Shown here in pieces: positions 45,089 to 54,008 of a DNA stretch of 64,000 bases; the first letter of the stretch is position 1; each line of letters starts with the position of its first letter. Source of the stretch: Bradyrhizobium icense. Its GTDB lineage: Bacteria > Pseudomonadota > Alphaproteobacteria > Rhizobiales > Xanthobacteraceae. The translations under genes were made by a program, and so were the position numbers. Under the pieces are notes generated by a model. That model saw only the letters and a program-made list of their open reading frames with translations, ran no database searches and was not told the DNA's origin. Location of the stretch: contig NZ_CP016428.1 in assembly GCF_001693385.1 (NCBI RefSeq), positions 7,678,001-7,742,000 on the forward strand. The letters are read 5' to 3'.

Positions 45089-47317
45089 TTATTTCGTCAG
45101 CAGCGCGAAGGCGCCGTTCCAGTCCTCCGGCGGCGGATTTTCGAGATAGCCGCGGATGCGCGCTTCGTAGAGATTGTAGAGCAGCTCCAAAGAATTTGCC
45201 TCGTCGGTCTTGCGGCCGCGCGCGATGGCTGCGAGCGCGCCATCCCAGTCGCGGCTGCGGTAGCAGGCGAGCATCTCGATCGTTAGATTCCGCAGACGCT
45301 GGAAGCGGCCGGACTGCATCGTGTCCTCGCGGCCGGCGATGGCGTAGATCACCTCCGGCTCCTTCTTGCCCTTCACCATGATGAAGTCGAGCTCGAGAAT
45401 GGCGAACCTGTCCTTGACCGCCAGCGCGGTCCTGGAGCCGACGATGATCGGGAAGCCGTATTCCTTGGATTGTCCTTCGAGGCGCGAGGCGAGGTTGACG
45501 CTGTCGCCGAACACCGAATAGTCGAAGCGCTGGTCGGAACCCATGTTGCCAACCACGCAGATGCCGGTGTTCAGCCCGATGCCGGCATTGAGCGGAATGA
45601 ACGGGCGCCCCTCTTGCTTGGCCTCCTGCTCGCGCGCCTGGTTGAGCTCGTCGACGCGCTCCAGCATGTCGAGTGCCGCTTCGCAGGCGTTGAGCTCGTG
45701 ATGCTTATCGTCCAGCGGCGCGTTCCAGAACGCCATGATGGCGTCGCCCATGTATTTGTCGATGGTGCCCTTGCGGTCGAGGATAGCGTTGGTCAACGGG
45801 GTCAGGAAGCGGTTCATCAGCGCCGTGAGCCCCTGCGGATCGTTCTTGTAGGTTTCCGAGATCGAGGTGAAGCCGCGCATGTCGGAGAACATGATGGTCA
45901 TCTCGCGCTCCTCGCCGCCGAGCACCAGCTTTTCCGGCGACTGCGCGAGCTGCTCGACCAGGGCCGGCGACAGATATTGCCCGAAGGCGGAACGAATCTG
46001 CCGGCGCTGCGCCTGCTCGCGCACGAAGGCGGAAAAGATCAGCGTGAGGTAAATCGCCGTGGTCGACATCAGCGGATAGGTGAAGTCGATCAGCAGGCGG
46101 TGCTGGGCGTAGAAATACGCCGATGTTCCGACCAGCACGGATGCAAACGCTCCCCCGACAATGACCAGCGAGGCCGGACCGAACAGGGGTGCGAACGCGA
46201 TCACCAGAAGCCCGAACAACATCGCTGCTGCGAATTCAACGCCGATGCCATAGTTCGGCTGCGAGATCACCGCGCCGGTCAGCGCGCTTTCGAGCACTTG
46301 GGCGTGGATTTCGACCCCGGGCATGGCGCGGGATACCGGCGTGGTCTTGATGTCGTTGAGGCCGACCGCGGAGGTCCCGATCAGCACCAGCTTGCCCGCG
46401 ATCATGTCGGGGGCGACGTTTTTCTCCAGCACGTTGATCGCGGGGACATAGATTGAGGCATCGTTGCGGGCATAATGCACCCAGAGCTGGCCGTTATGGT
46501 CGGTCGGGATCTGGACGCCCTTGATGCCGAGGCTCTTGATGCCGGCCTTCTCCGCCTTGATCAGGATGGTCCCGGACCCCGTGGCCACCCGAAGCATCTC
46601 GAAGGTCAGCGAGGGCATGGTCTGGCCCTGCGCGAGCATGATCATCGGCACCCGCCGGACAATGCCGTCGCGTTCGGGCCTGATGGTGAACAGACCGCGC
46701 CCGGCGGCGGCATGCTCCAGCACCGGAACGTTGCGAAGAAGGCCGGGAAATTCGAACATGAAGCGCTGCGGCTCCTCGCCCAGCATCGCGAGCCCGGTGA
46801 CCGGCAGCGTCTTGTCGAGGGCCGTGATTTCCTCCGGCAGGCCGGATTCGCCGAGCACGACACGCGACATCCGGATGGCGTCGGCGAAGATCTGGTCGTT
46901 GCTCGGCAGCGCGCGCAGCCTGGCGCGAGTTTCCTCGTCGAGATTGCGGAAAGTGTCCGCCGCCAGGGCAGGGTTGAGACGGTCGGGCTCCGGGAACACC
47001 GCGTCGAAAGCAATCACGACCGCGCCGAGCTGGGTTAGTTCGGTGATGAGGTCAGCAAGCCGGGTGCGCGGCCACGGCCACTGCCCGAGCTTCTCGAGGC
47101 TCTTGTCGTCGATGTCGACGATGGTGACCGGCCGGGCCGTCTTCTTGCGCGGATCGATGCGCTGGAAGGCGTCAAAGGTTCTGACGCGGATTTCCTCGAC
47201 CGGCGCCGGATCGGCAACTCGAAGCATGGCGAACCCGATCAGCAGCACAAGGCACAGCAGCCGGGCATAGCCGATGCGCCGGTTGAACCATCTCAGTAGG
47301 GCCCGTAGTCGCTTCAT
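45089..47317 (-). CDS. CHASE2-domain adenylate/guanylate cyclase
   Basis: A 742-residue membrane sensor cyclase. A first transmembrane helix (about 18-34) leads into a periplasmic CHASE2 domain (about 45-345; VTIVDIDDKSLEKLGQWPWP, VVIAFDAVFPEPD, GKLVLIGTSAVGLND). Three more helices follow (about 357-432), then a class III cyclase domain (about 470-650). Metal-binding Asp residues lie in MFSDMRGFTS and DKYMGDAIMAF, and the transition-state region reads DYSVFGDSVNLASRLE. It makes cAMP or cGMP in response to an external signal. It begins 91 bases after the FecR/VCBS adhesin gene on the same strand, so the two are probably cotranscribed. Confidence 0.94.
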   Translation of the reverse strand: MKRLRALLRWFNRRIGYARLLCLVLLIGFAMLRVADPAPVEEIRVRTFDAFQRIDPRKKTARPVTIVDIDDKSLEKLGQWPWPRTRLADLITELTQLGAVVIAFDAVFPEPDRLNPALAADTFRNLDEETRARLRALPSNDQIFADAIRMSRVVLGESGLPEEITALDKTLPVTGLAMLGEEPQRFMFEFPGLLRNVPVLEHAAAGRGLFTIRPERDGIVRRVPMIMLAQGQTMPSLTFEMLRVATGSGTILIKAEKAGIKSLGIKGVQIPTDHNGQLWVHYARNDASIYVPAINVLEKNVAPDMIAGKLVLIGTSAVGLNDIKTTPVSRAMPGVEIHAQVLESALTGAVISQPNYGIGVEFAAAMLFGLLVIAFAPLFGPASLVIVGGAFASVLVGTSAYFYAQHRLLIDFTYPLMSTTAIYLTLIFSAFVREQAQRRQIRSAFGQYLSPALVEQLAQSPEKLVLGGEEREMTIMFSDMRGFTSISETYKNDPQGLTALMNRFLTPLTNAILDRKGTIDKYMGDAIMAFWNAPLDDKHHELNACEAALDMLERVDELNQAREQEAKQEGRPFIPLNAGIGLNTGICVVGNMGSDQRFDYSVFGDSVNLASRLEGQSKEYGFPIIVGSRTALAVKDRFAILELDFIMVKGKKEPEVIYAIAGREDTMQSGRFQRLRNLTIEMLACYRSRDWDGALAAIARGRKTDEANSLELLYNLYEARIRGYLENPPPEDWNGAFALLTK

Positions 47318-47408
47318 GGCTTTCGATTGTTCGCCAACTGGCGGCGCCAGACAAGCCAGAAGATGGCACCGGCATCAAGGATGCTACCGCGAATGGCGAA
47401 GGGCCATA

Positions 47409-50400
47409 CTAGTGATGCGGCGAGACGATGAAGTCGCTCGCATGCAGGCTGGTGACCGCGACCCGCTTGAGAGTGATGGTGTCGCCGTGATCGAGCGTGA
47501 TCAGCGTGTCCGCGGCATCTGCCGGGCTCGCCGTCGCATGGGCGCTAAGCCACGTCTCGATATTGGACGAATCCACCTCGGAGAACGCGCGCAGATCGAT
47601 ATAATCTTCGCCCGGTTCGAAGTCGGTGATCTCATCGGCGCTCGGGTCGTATTGGTCTTCTGGCGCAAACACAAACTGATCGGCCTTGGCGTTGCCGGTC
47701 AGCGTGTCGTTGCCCTCAGTTGCGAAAATGACGTCCTTTTCGTCCGTGCCTACGAGCGTGGCGCCATTCCATCCGGATTGCTGGAACACGAAATTCAGGA
47801 TGTCGCTGCGGCCATTGGCGTCCGTTGCGGTCACCGTGACGATGTCGTTCAGCTTGGTATCGCCGTTGTAGTCCATCGGTGTGTAAATGATGCCGTTGGC
47901 AAACTGGGCATTGATTTCCGAAACGTTGCCCGCATCCACCGAGGAAAGCGTACCGTGCAAAGCGCTCGCCGTGACCGTCACGTCCGAGTCCTGGTCGTCA
48001 TCAGACAACTTGATATCAAACACGGTGGTGGTAACTGCGGCGTCGTCGTTCTCTACAACCCTGATGCTTTCGGCGCTCAGGACGGGGGCCTCATTGGCTT
48101 CGGCCTCGACTTCGACCTTGGCGGTGAAATAGGCCGAATCCTGTGCGCCATTGGCGGCGCCGCCGCCATCCTGCAGCGTGAAGGTCACGGTGCGCTCGCC
48201 GGCGACCGCGTCCGCCTTGGCGTTCGAGAACTCGATCGCCTGCGCCAGCGCGACCACGGCCGCATTGTTGGCACTGCTGTTCAGCGTCACCTTCAGGCTG
48301 TTGATGGCGTAATCCGAAAGCGTTCCGACAACCTTGGCGCTGGCGGGACCGGCCGCCCCGTCGGCGTCGTACAGGATATCGGTGCCGCTGACCGAAATGA
48401 CATCGCCGTTCGCGATGGCGAGCGTGTCGCCCTGGTTTCCGCCATCCGTCACCGTCGCCGTGAACGATCCGCCGGAGTAATTGCTGCTGTCGACGTCGCT
48501 GGCCAGGACGCTGCCGGCCAGGGCGACCGCCGCGTCGCCTGCTTGGTAGGTCGGCGCGAGATCGGCGCCGGTGAATACCGGGGCGTCGTTGGTGCCGGTG
48601 ATGGTGACGACAAAGGTCTGCGGCATCACGCCGCCATGGCCATCGTCGATCGCAACCGTATAGGTCAGCGTCAATTGCTCGCCGGCAGCCAGATAATCGA
48701 AAGCGGTCGAGCCGGCCGAGAACGACAGATCGACAGAGCCGGATGACGAACCTGCATCCTTGGTCACCGCACCGGGCGTTACCAGCGCGATCAGCGCGGC
48801 GGCGTCGAGTGCAAGACCCGTGGTGTCACCGGACGCCACCACGCCGGTAATAGCAGCGGTGTGCCCGACATCGGTCAGATCAACATCGGTAAAGGTGACC
48901 GGGATCGTCGCCGTCAGCGGCGCAGTATCGGTCTGCTCTGTCAGATCCCGCTGCGCAATATCGGCGATGACAGGCGCGTCGTCGGTACCGGAAACGGTGA
49001 CCACGAAAGTCTTCGGCGTCACACCGCCGTCGCCGTCGTCGATCGCAACCGTATAGGTCAGAGTCAGGACTTCGCCCTTCGCCAGATAGTCGAAGGCGGT
49101 CGAGGCCGCGGAGAAGCCGAGACTCACGGATCCGGATGACGAGCCGGCAGCCTTGGTCACCGCGCCGGGCGTCACCAGAGCGATCAGCGCTGACGTGTTG
49201 AGCGCAAGGCCCGACGTGGTGCCGGACGCCACCGCGCCAGTGATGGTTGCGGTGTGGCCGACGTCCGACAGGTCGAGATCGGTGAATGTAACGGGAATCG
49301 TCGTCGTCAGCGGCGCGGTATCGGTCGGTTCGGTGAGGCTCTGCTGCTCTATATCGGCGATTTCAGGCGCGTCGTTGCTGCCATTGACGGTGACGACGAT
49401 ATCCTGCCAGGTGACGCCGCCATGATGGTCGTCGATCTTCACCGTGTAGGTCAGCGTGACCGCCTCGCCATTGGCGAGGTAATCGAAATGGCTGTCCGGC
49501 GCCGAGAACGACCAGCTCTTCGAGCCCTGCACGCCATCGGTGGAATCGGTCAACGGCCCCAGCGCCAGCCAACTTAGCTGGACCGTTCCGTTGGCAAGGC
49601 CGGTCATCACGCCGGAGGCGCTGACGCCGGTGATCTTGACCTCGTGGGTGTCGGTCAGGTCGGCATCGGTGAACGTGATCGCGCCGCTGGCGGTATCCAG
49701 TGTCGCTGAATTGTAGGTGTCGGCACGTTCGGCGATGGTCGCGGTCTGCGGATCGCTGGTGATATCGGCCGTATCGTTGCTGCCGGTGACGGTGACGGTG
49801 AACGGCTTTGTCACTACGCCGCCATGGCCATCATCGACCGTGGCCGTATAGGTCAGCGCCAGGATTTCGCCGTCGGCGAGGAAATCGAACGCCCCGTCGG
49901 CTGCGCTGTAACTCCAGCTTGCCGAACCGTTGTTGGTATTGCCGTTCGCCTGCACCACCGTCAGCGGCACGTCGACAGCCGCGATCACGGCGAGCTGGGC
50001 TGCAGTGAGAGATGATGTGATGTCTGTGAGAACGGCGTTCTTGTAGGTGAAAGACGTGAATGCCGCGCTCGCCACCGGACGATCTGTCAGGTCGACGTCG
50101 GTGAAATTGATCGTGCCGGATACCGTATGTAGCGCCGGGGATCCGGTCGGATTCGGCTGGCTGGGATTCACCAGCTCGGGGAACGCGGCGCTCGTCACCT
50201 CGATAGTCGGAACGTCGTTCGTCCCGGAGACGGCGACATCGGCGCCGTCGATCGAGACCGTGATCGACGTCGAAATGACGCCGCCATGGCCGTCATCGAC
50301 CTGGGCGACGTAGTTGAGCACCAGCGTCTCGCCCTCGGCGATAAAGTCGAACTTGCTGTCCTCGATGCTGTAGGTCCAGGTCGCCGTGCCGTTGTTGGTG

Positions 50401-52277
50401 TTTCCGGCCCCCTGCACCACGCTGAGCGGCACCTCGACGGCCAGGATCGCCGCCAACTGTTCCGACGTCAGCGTCGCGGTGACGTCGTTGCCCTGTGCGT
50501 CGTAATAGCGGAACGGATCGGTGGTGGAGATCGCCACGCTGACGACGGGACGGTCGGTCAGGTCTACATCGCCGAAGGTAATGGTACCGGACACGGTATC
50601 GATCACCGTATTGCCGGTGCCGACCCGCTCCGTGATCTCGCCGCCGGTCGCAGAGATCGTTGGCTTGTCGTTGGTGCCGGTGACGACGATCGTAAACGGC
50701 ACGAACGCCGTCTCGTTGTTCGGCGCGTAGTTGTTGTCGACCCGCGCCATGTACGTCAGCTTCAGCGTCTCGCCGGCGGCGAGGAAGTCGAACGCGCCGT
50801 CGGCGATGTTGTAAGTCCAGGTCGCTGTGCCGAAATTCTTGCCGTTGGGGTCTTGCACCACGACCAGCGGCACTTCGACCGCTTCGATCGCAGCCAATTG
50901 CTGCGCCGTCAGCGTGGCGGTGACGTCGGTGCCCTGCGCGTTCTGATAGACGAAGGAAGAAAACTGCGTACTGACGCTCGGAGTGTCGCCGGGATTGATG
51001 TCGATGTAGTTGACGACACCGGAGACGCTGTCGAGCGCGGAGCTCGCGGTCACATCGATCCGTTCGGTAACCGCGCCGCCGTGCGCCGCGGCCTGCGGCG
51101 GCCCCGGAATATGCACGAGCCTGGGGGGCGGCCCCGGATCCGCGGAGGGAGTAGCCCCGCTCGGGATGTTGAGTAGCTGAAGCGTCACGGGAATGAACTC
51201 CCCGCCGGCCAGCTTGACGAACAACGTTTCCGGAACGATCGAGTCGGTAAAATTGTTGGTGAGCTTGGTGTTCGGGTTGTTCAGGTCGGTAAATTTCAGC
51301 GAGAACACGTCGCTGATGATCTTCTGCGCGTCGGGCGATAGCTGCACCGACGATTGGAAGCTGACCGTGCCCTGGCCGCTGACGATCGTCTGCGTTCCCG
51401 CCTGGTTGACGGTCGCGATCGGCGTCAGCGTAGTCTTGTCGAACAGGATGTAGGAACCGGTAGTGCCGTCGGGCTCGACCAGCACCTGGAATTTCGCCGG
51501 CGGAGCACCGCCCTGGCCCGGCACCTCGAAATCGATCTCGACCAGCACTGCGGTGCCGCGGATACCCATGGTCGCGACCGGGGTATCGACCTTCATGTCG
51601 CCCTTCTTGGCGGTGGCGCCGGCGACGAACGAGATCGTGCCCTGTACCAAGCTGAGCAGCGACTTGTTGTCCGACCCGTTGGGGTCGTAAACCATTTCGT
51701 TCAGCACCATCCTGGCGTTCGACGCGAGACCGAACACGGAGCCATCGATGAAGGTGATGCCCAGCGTCGAGTCGGAGCCGGACTGGACGACGTCGCCCTT
51801 GTGGACGGTGTCGCCCTGGTTCAGGACGATCGAGACGCCGTTGCGGATCGCAGTGGCATTTCCCGTCAGCTTGGTGACATGCCCAATGATGGCCGGCGCG
51901 ACGCTGGCGCTGCCATCGGCCTGCGCGAACTGGGTGTGCCCGCTCAGCGCATTGACGATGTCGCCGGTGAGATGGGCGCCGTCGGGCGAGGCCAGGGCGG
52001 CGCGCTTCTCGCCCTTGAAGTAATCGCGCAGCACGACCTCGCGGTCGCCATGGCTGAGGATCAGGTCGACGCCCGATCGCTTGAAGTCGCCGCTGAAGAG
52101 CAGATGAGCATCAGCAATAATGATGGCGTCGGACGGCGCATGTGTCGAAACCTTGTCGACATGGAACTGGCCGGGAGACGAAAGATGGCCGTGCGGTGAC
52201 AGCAGAGGTCCAAGGCCAATGTCCGCGCCGGAAAAAGGGTCGAAGTTGCCCGATCCGAATTTGCCGGCGTAATTCAA
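47409..52277 (-). CDS. giant secreted adhesin: FecR domain, VCBS repeats, RTX-type C terminus
   Basis: A 1622-residue protein without an N-terminal signal peptide. Residues about 130-250 form a FecR-like domain (GHVTKLTGNATAIRNGVS, VDTPVATMGIRGTAV). Six VCBS-type repeats follow, ending near residues 537, 687, 834, 969, 1100 and 1234 at GTNDxP-like motifs. Then come a cadherin-like region (to about 1500), one degenerate RTX nonapeptide (GTDEKDVIFATEGNDTLTG) and a type I secretion tail (ADQFVFAP, ITDFEPGEDYIDLR, LHASDFIVSPHH). It is built for export by an ABC exporter and for surface adhesion. The start is TTG at 52277 with no good ribosome-binding site. A CHASE2 cyclase gene follows and a LapG-like protease diverges. 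Confidence 0.93.
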   Translation of the reverse strand: MNYAGKFGSGNFDPFSGADIGLGPLLSPHGHLSSPGQFHVDKVSTHAPSDAIIIADAHLLFSGDFKRSGVDLILSHGDREVVLRDYFKGEKRAALASPDGAHLTGDIVNALSGHTQFAQADGSASVAPAIIGHVTKLTGNATAIRNGVSIVLNQGDTVHKGDVVQSGSDSTLGITFIDGSVFGLASNARMVLNEMVYDPNGSDNKSLLSLVQGTISFVAGATAKKGDMKVDTPVATMGIRGTAVLVEIDFEVPGQGGAPPAKFQVLVEPDGTTGSYILFDKTTLTPIATVNQAGTQTIVSGQGTVSFQSSVQLSPDAQKIISDVFSLKFTDLNNPNTKLTNNFTDSIVPETLFVKLAGGEFIPVTLQLLNIPSGATPSADPGPPPRLVHIPGPPQAAAHGGAVTERIDVTASSALDSVSGVVNYIDINPGDTPSVSTQFSSFVYQNAQGTDVTATLTAQQLAAIEAVEVPLVVVQDPNGKNFGTATWTYNIADGAFDFLAAGETLKLTYMARVDNNYAPNNETAFVPFTIVVTGTNDKPTISATGGEITERVGTGNTVIDTVSGTITFGDVDLTDRPVVSVAISTTDPFRYYDAQGNDVTATLTSEQLAAILAVEVPLSVVQGAGNTNNGTATWTYSIEDSKFDFIAEGETLVLNYVAQVDDGHGGVISTSITVSIDGADVAVSGTNDVPTIEVTSAAFPELVNPSQPNPTGSPALHTVSGTINFTDVDLTDRPVASAAFTSFTYKNAVLTDITSSLTAAQLAVIAAVDVPLTVVQANGNTNNGSASWSYSAADGAFDFLADGEILALTYTATVDDGHGGVVTKPFTVTVTGSNDTADITSDPQTATIAERADTYNSATLDTASGAITFTDADLTDTHEVKITGVSASGVMTGLANGTVQLSWLALGPLTDSTDGVQGSKSWSFSAPDSHFDYLANGEAVTLTYTVKIDDHHGGVTWQDIVVTVNGSNDAPEIADIEQQSLTEPTDTAPLTTTIPVTFTDLDLSDVGHTATITGAVASGTTSGLALNTSALIALVTPGAVTKAAGSSSGSVSLGFSAASTAFDYLAKGEVLTLTYTVAIDDGDGGVTPKTFVVTVSGTDDAPVIADIAQRDLTEQTDTAPLTATIPVTFTDVDLTDVGHTAAITGVVASGDTTGLALDAAALIALVTPGAVTKDAGSSSGSVDLSFSAGSTAFDYLAAGEQLTLTYTVAIDDGHGGVMPQTFVVTITGTNDAPVFTGADLAPTYQAGDAAVALAGSVLASDVDSSNYSGGSFTATVTDGGNQGDTLAIANGDVISVSGTDILYDADGAAGPASAKVVGTLSDYAINSLKVTLNSSANNAAVVALAQAIEFSNAKADAVAGERTVTFTLQDGGGAANGAQDSAYFTAKVEVEAEANEAPVLSAESIRVVENDDAAVTTTVFDIKLSDDDQDSDVTVTASALHGTLSSVDAGNVSEINAQFANGIIYTPMDYNGDTKLNDIVTVTATDANGRSDILNFVFQQSGWNGATLVGTDEKDVIFATEGNDTLTGNAKADQFVFAPEDQYDPSADEITDFEPGEDYIDLRAFSEVDSSNIETWLSAHATASPADAADTLITLDHGDTITLKRVAVTSLHASDFIVSPHH
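48582..49358 (-). repeat. two near-identical VCBS repeat units within the adhesin gene
   Basis: Residues 974-1104 and 1105-1232 are two consecutive units of 131 and 128 residues that are nearly the same (for example ALIALVTPGAVTK, GSSSGSV, FDYLA, LTLTYTVAIDDG), at DNA positions 48966-49358 and 48582-48965. The other VCBS units in the gene are much more diverged, so this pair arose by a recent tandem duplication or gene conversion. Confidence 0.85.
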
Positions 52278-52956
52278 TGGGACACCAATTTAAATGGTTA
52301 AGAAGTATGAAATTTCCCCGCGGGTTTTCATACCACGCAGGTAGGGAACACAAAAGTACGCGCGCTGCGAACCCCCTCGATATGGGGTAAGTCTGCAACA
52401 GGACCGAAAAGGTCCGGAAAAGTGTCGGGCGAGAGTGTGGCGAGGAAAAGGCGGGAACCGGCTCGGACCGATCGAAAAATGGGCACGACCTACCCAAGCC
52501 ATAAAGATAAGTAGTCATAATACGTTATCTCTGCCGCAGCGCAGCGAATGCCGCCTCCTGAGGAAAGCAACAGTCCCCTTAAGCCTGATCCCGCGCGGAT
52601 ACAGTCGAAGCCGTCATCCCTTTCAGGCGCCCGGGACAGATTGTAAATCGCGCACCGCGATCCCGTGGGTAAGGTTAATTCGGGGACCTGTGACCCTTTC
52701 GCAACTGTAAACTTTTGCGCCGTGTCTGCGTCCGTTTCGGATAGCCGCGCGGGCCTTGATGAGCGCCGATCTGAGTGGATCGATAAAATCCTCTGCAAAC
52801 CGGCAAGGCCGCGTGCACGCTGGTTCGCAAACTTCCGATAGGCCTCCCCTCGTTTTAAACGGATCAAAAGCGCCGTTGCCCATCCTGCCCGTTCTGAAAT
52901 GATCTGGGCACGAGCAGGCAGAACAAGCCCGCCGATGCCCGGACCAGGGGTGTCAG
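52278..52956. other. 679-base divergent promoter region, adhesin / LapG-like protease
   Basis: No convincing gene lies here. An AT-rich stretch near 52500-52530 (AAAGATAAGTAGTCATAATA) could hold promoters. GGACCGAAAAGGTCC (about 52402-52416) is a short inverted repeat. A 125-codon minus-strand frame (52490-52867) has poor protein character and is not called. The length is large for a bacterial promoter gap and suggests complex regulation. Confidence 0.5.
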
Positions 52957-53760
52957 ATGGGGTTGTCAGTCTACGCGCGCGCCTGGCGCGTGTGCATCGT
53001 TGCGTGCGGTCTGGCCTGGTTCGGGCCGGCCGGCCTGCGGGCCGAGACGGCGGAGCCGTCGGCGGCCACCGAGCAGGTCCAGCGATCGGCCGAGCCGTTC
53101 GGGCTCGCTGCGTCTTCCCTCGCCGGCGGCGGGCTGCACGACAAATGGCTTGGCGTACAACGCCGGCTCGACGACGAAATGGTGCAGCTTGCGCTCTGCG
53201 AAGGCGACCGCGACGGCTGCGTGTCGCCGGCCGCGCTCAAATTCCTCGACATCGTCGATACCGCGCGCTTGCGCGAAGGCCGCGCGCGGCTCGGCGAAAT
53301 CAACCGCGCCATCAATCTCGCCATCCGGCCGATGAGCGACCTCGCCCAGCACGGCCAGATCGACGTTTGGACGCCGCCGCTCGCAACACTCGCGCGCGGC
53401 GGCGGCGACTGCGAGGATTATGCGATTGCGAAATTCATAGCCCTGCGCCGCGCCGGCCTCGCGCCCGGCGATCTCAGGATCGTGGTTCTGCACGATACCA
53501 TCCACGGCGAGGACCATGCGGTGGCTGCCGCGCGGCTGGAGGGGCGCTGGCTGACGCTCGATAACCGCCGCATGGCGATGGTCGAGGACGTCGACGTCAG
53601 AAACTTTCGGCCGACATTCGTGATCGGCCAGCACGGCGTGATGCGATATGCCGATGCTCCGCTGCTCGCCGACGCCTCGGGCAGCACGCTTGCGGCTCAG
53701 CTTGTCGTGAGCTCTCTCGCCGCTCCGCCGACCGGTCATTCGAACGTGCCAACTGACTGA
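52957..53760 (+). CDS. LapG-like transglutaminase-type cysteine protease (BTLCP)
   Basis: A 267-residue exported protein of the bacterial transglutaminase-like cysteine proteinase family. A signal peptide (about 1-29, ending GLRAETA) targets it to the periplasm. The triad is Cys152 (GGGDCEDYA), His187 (HGEDHAV) and Asp202 (LTLDNRRM), with spacing close to that of LapG, which cleaves the N terminus of the adhesin LapA when cyclic-di-GMP falls. It is transcribed divergently from the giant adhesin gene, so the adhesin is its probable substrate. No LapD-like receptor is in the window. Confidence 0.92.
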   Translation: MGLSVYARAWRVCIVACGLAWFGPAGLRAETAEPSAATEQVQRSAEPFGLAASSLAGGGLHDKWLGVQRRLDDEMVQLALCEGDRDGCVSPAALKFLDIVDTARLREGRARLGEINRAINLAIRPMSDLAQHGQIDVWTPPLATLARGGGDCEDYAIAKFIALRRAGLAPGDLRIVVLHDTIHGEDHAVAAARLEGRWLTLDNRRMAMVEDVDVRNFRPTFVIGQHGVMRYADAPLLADASGSTLAAQLVVSSLAAPPTGHSNVPTD

Positions 53761-53763
53761 CGG

Positions 53764-53780
53764 CGCGCAATTGTTGCGCG
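53764..53780. terminator. small hairpin after the LapG-like gene
   Basis: CGCGCAA pairs with TTGCGCG around TTG, three bases after the stop codon. Short, without a T run, so a weak terminator at best. Confidence 0.35.
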
Positions 53781-53940
53781 GCGACGGCAGACAACAATCT
53801 GCTTTCCTTACCTGATCTTCCCTGCCTCACAGGCAATGCTGCGCTGCAGCCGGTATGCCGGCTTGCATTCGTTGGGTCAAAGCCCTCGCTCAAAACATGC
53901 GACACAAATTTTCTCTTTTTTGTTTCGCGCATCGCGTTCA

Positions 53941-53969
53941 TTGACGCGATCCTTCTCATCGGCATAGCA
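53941..53969 (+). promoter_or_regulatory. candidate sigma70-type promoter for the quinohemoprotein gene
   Basis: TTGACG (53941-53946) and ATAGCA (53964-53969) are spaced by 17 bases and lie about 40 bases before the start codon at 54009. It follows a T-rich, relatively AT-rich stretch. Match to consensus is moderate. Confidence 0.4.
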
Positions 53970-54008
53970 TTCCACCAGATCCGCTAGAGATCACTGGGAG
54001 GGAATGAG

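Noticed and set aside
47274..48746. 490-codon plus-strand frame opposite the adhesin C terminus
   Set aside because: Antisense shadow of the adhesin's repetitive coding sequence; Arg/Gly/Asp-rich translation with no domain.
52685..52702. TGTGA with TCGCA five bases on, resembling a CRP site near the adhesin
   Set aside because: Spacing is five instead of six and the second half is imperfect; not enough to claim cAMP-CRP control.
52490..52867. 125-codon minus-strand frame in the adhesin/protease gap
   Set aside because: No good start signal, poor protein-like composition and no recognised motif.
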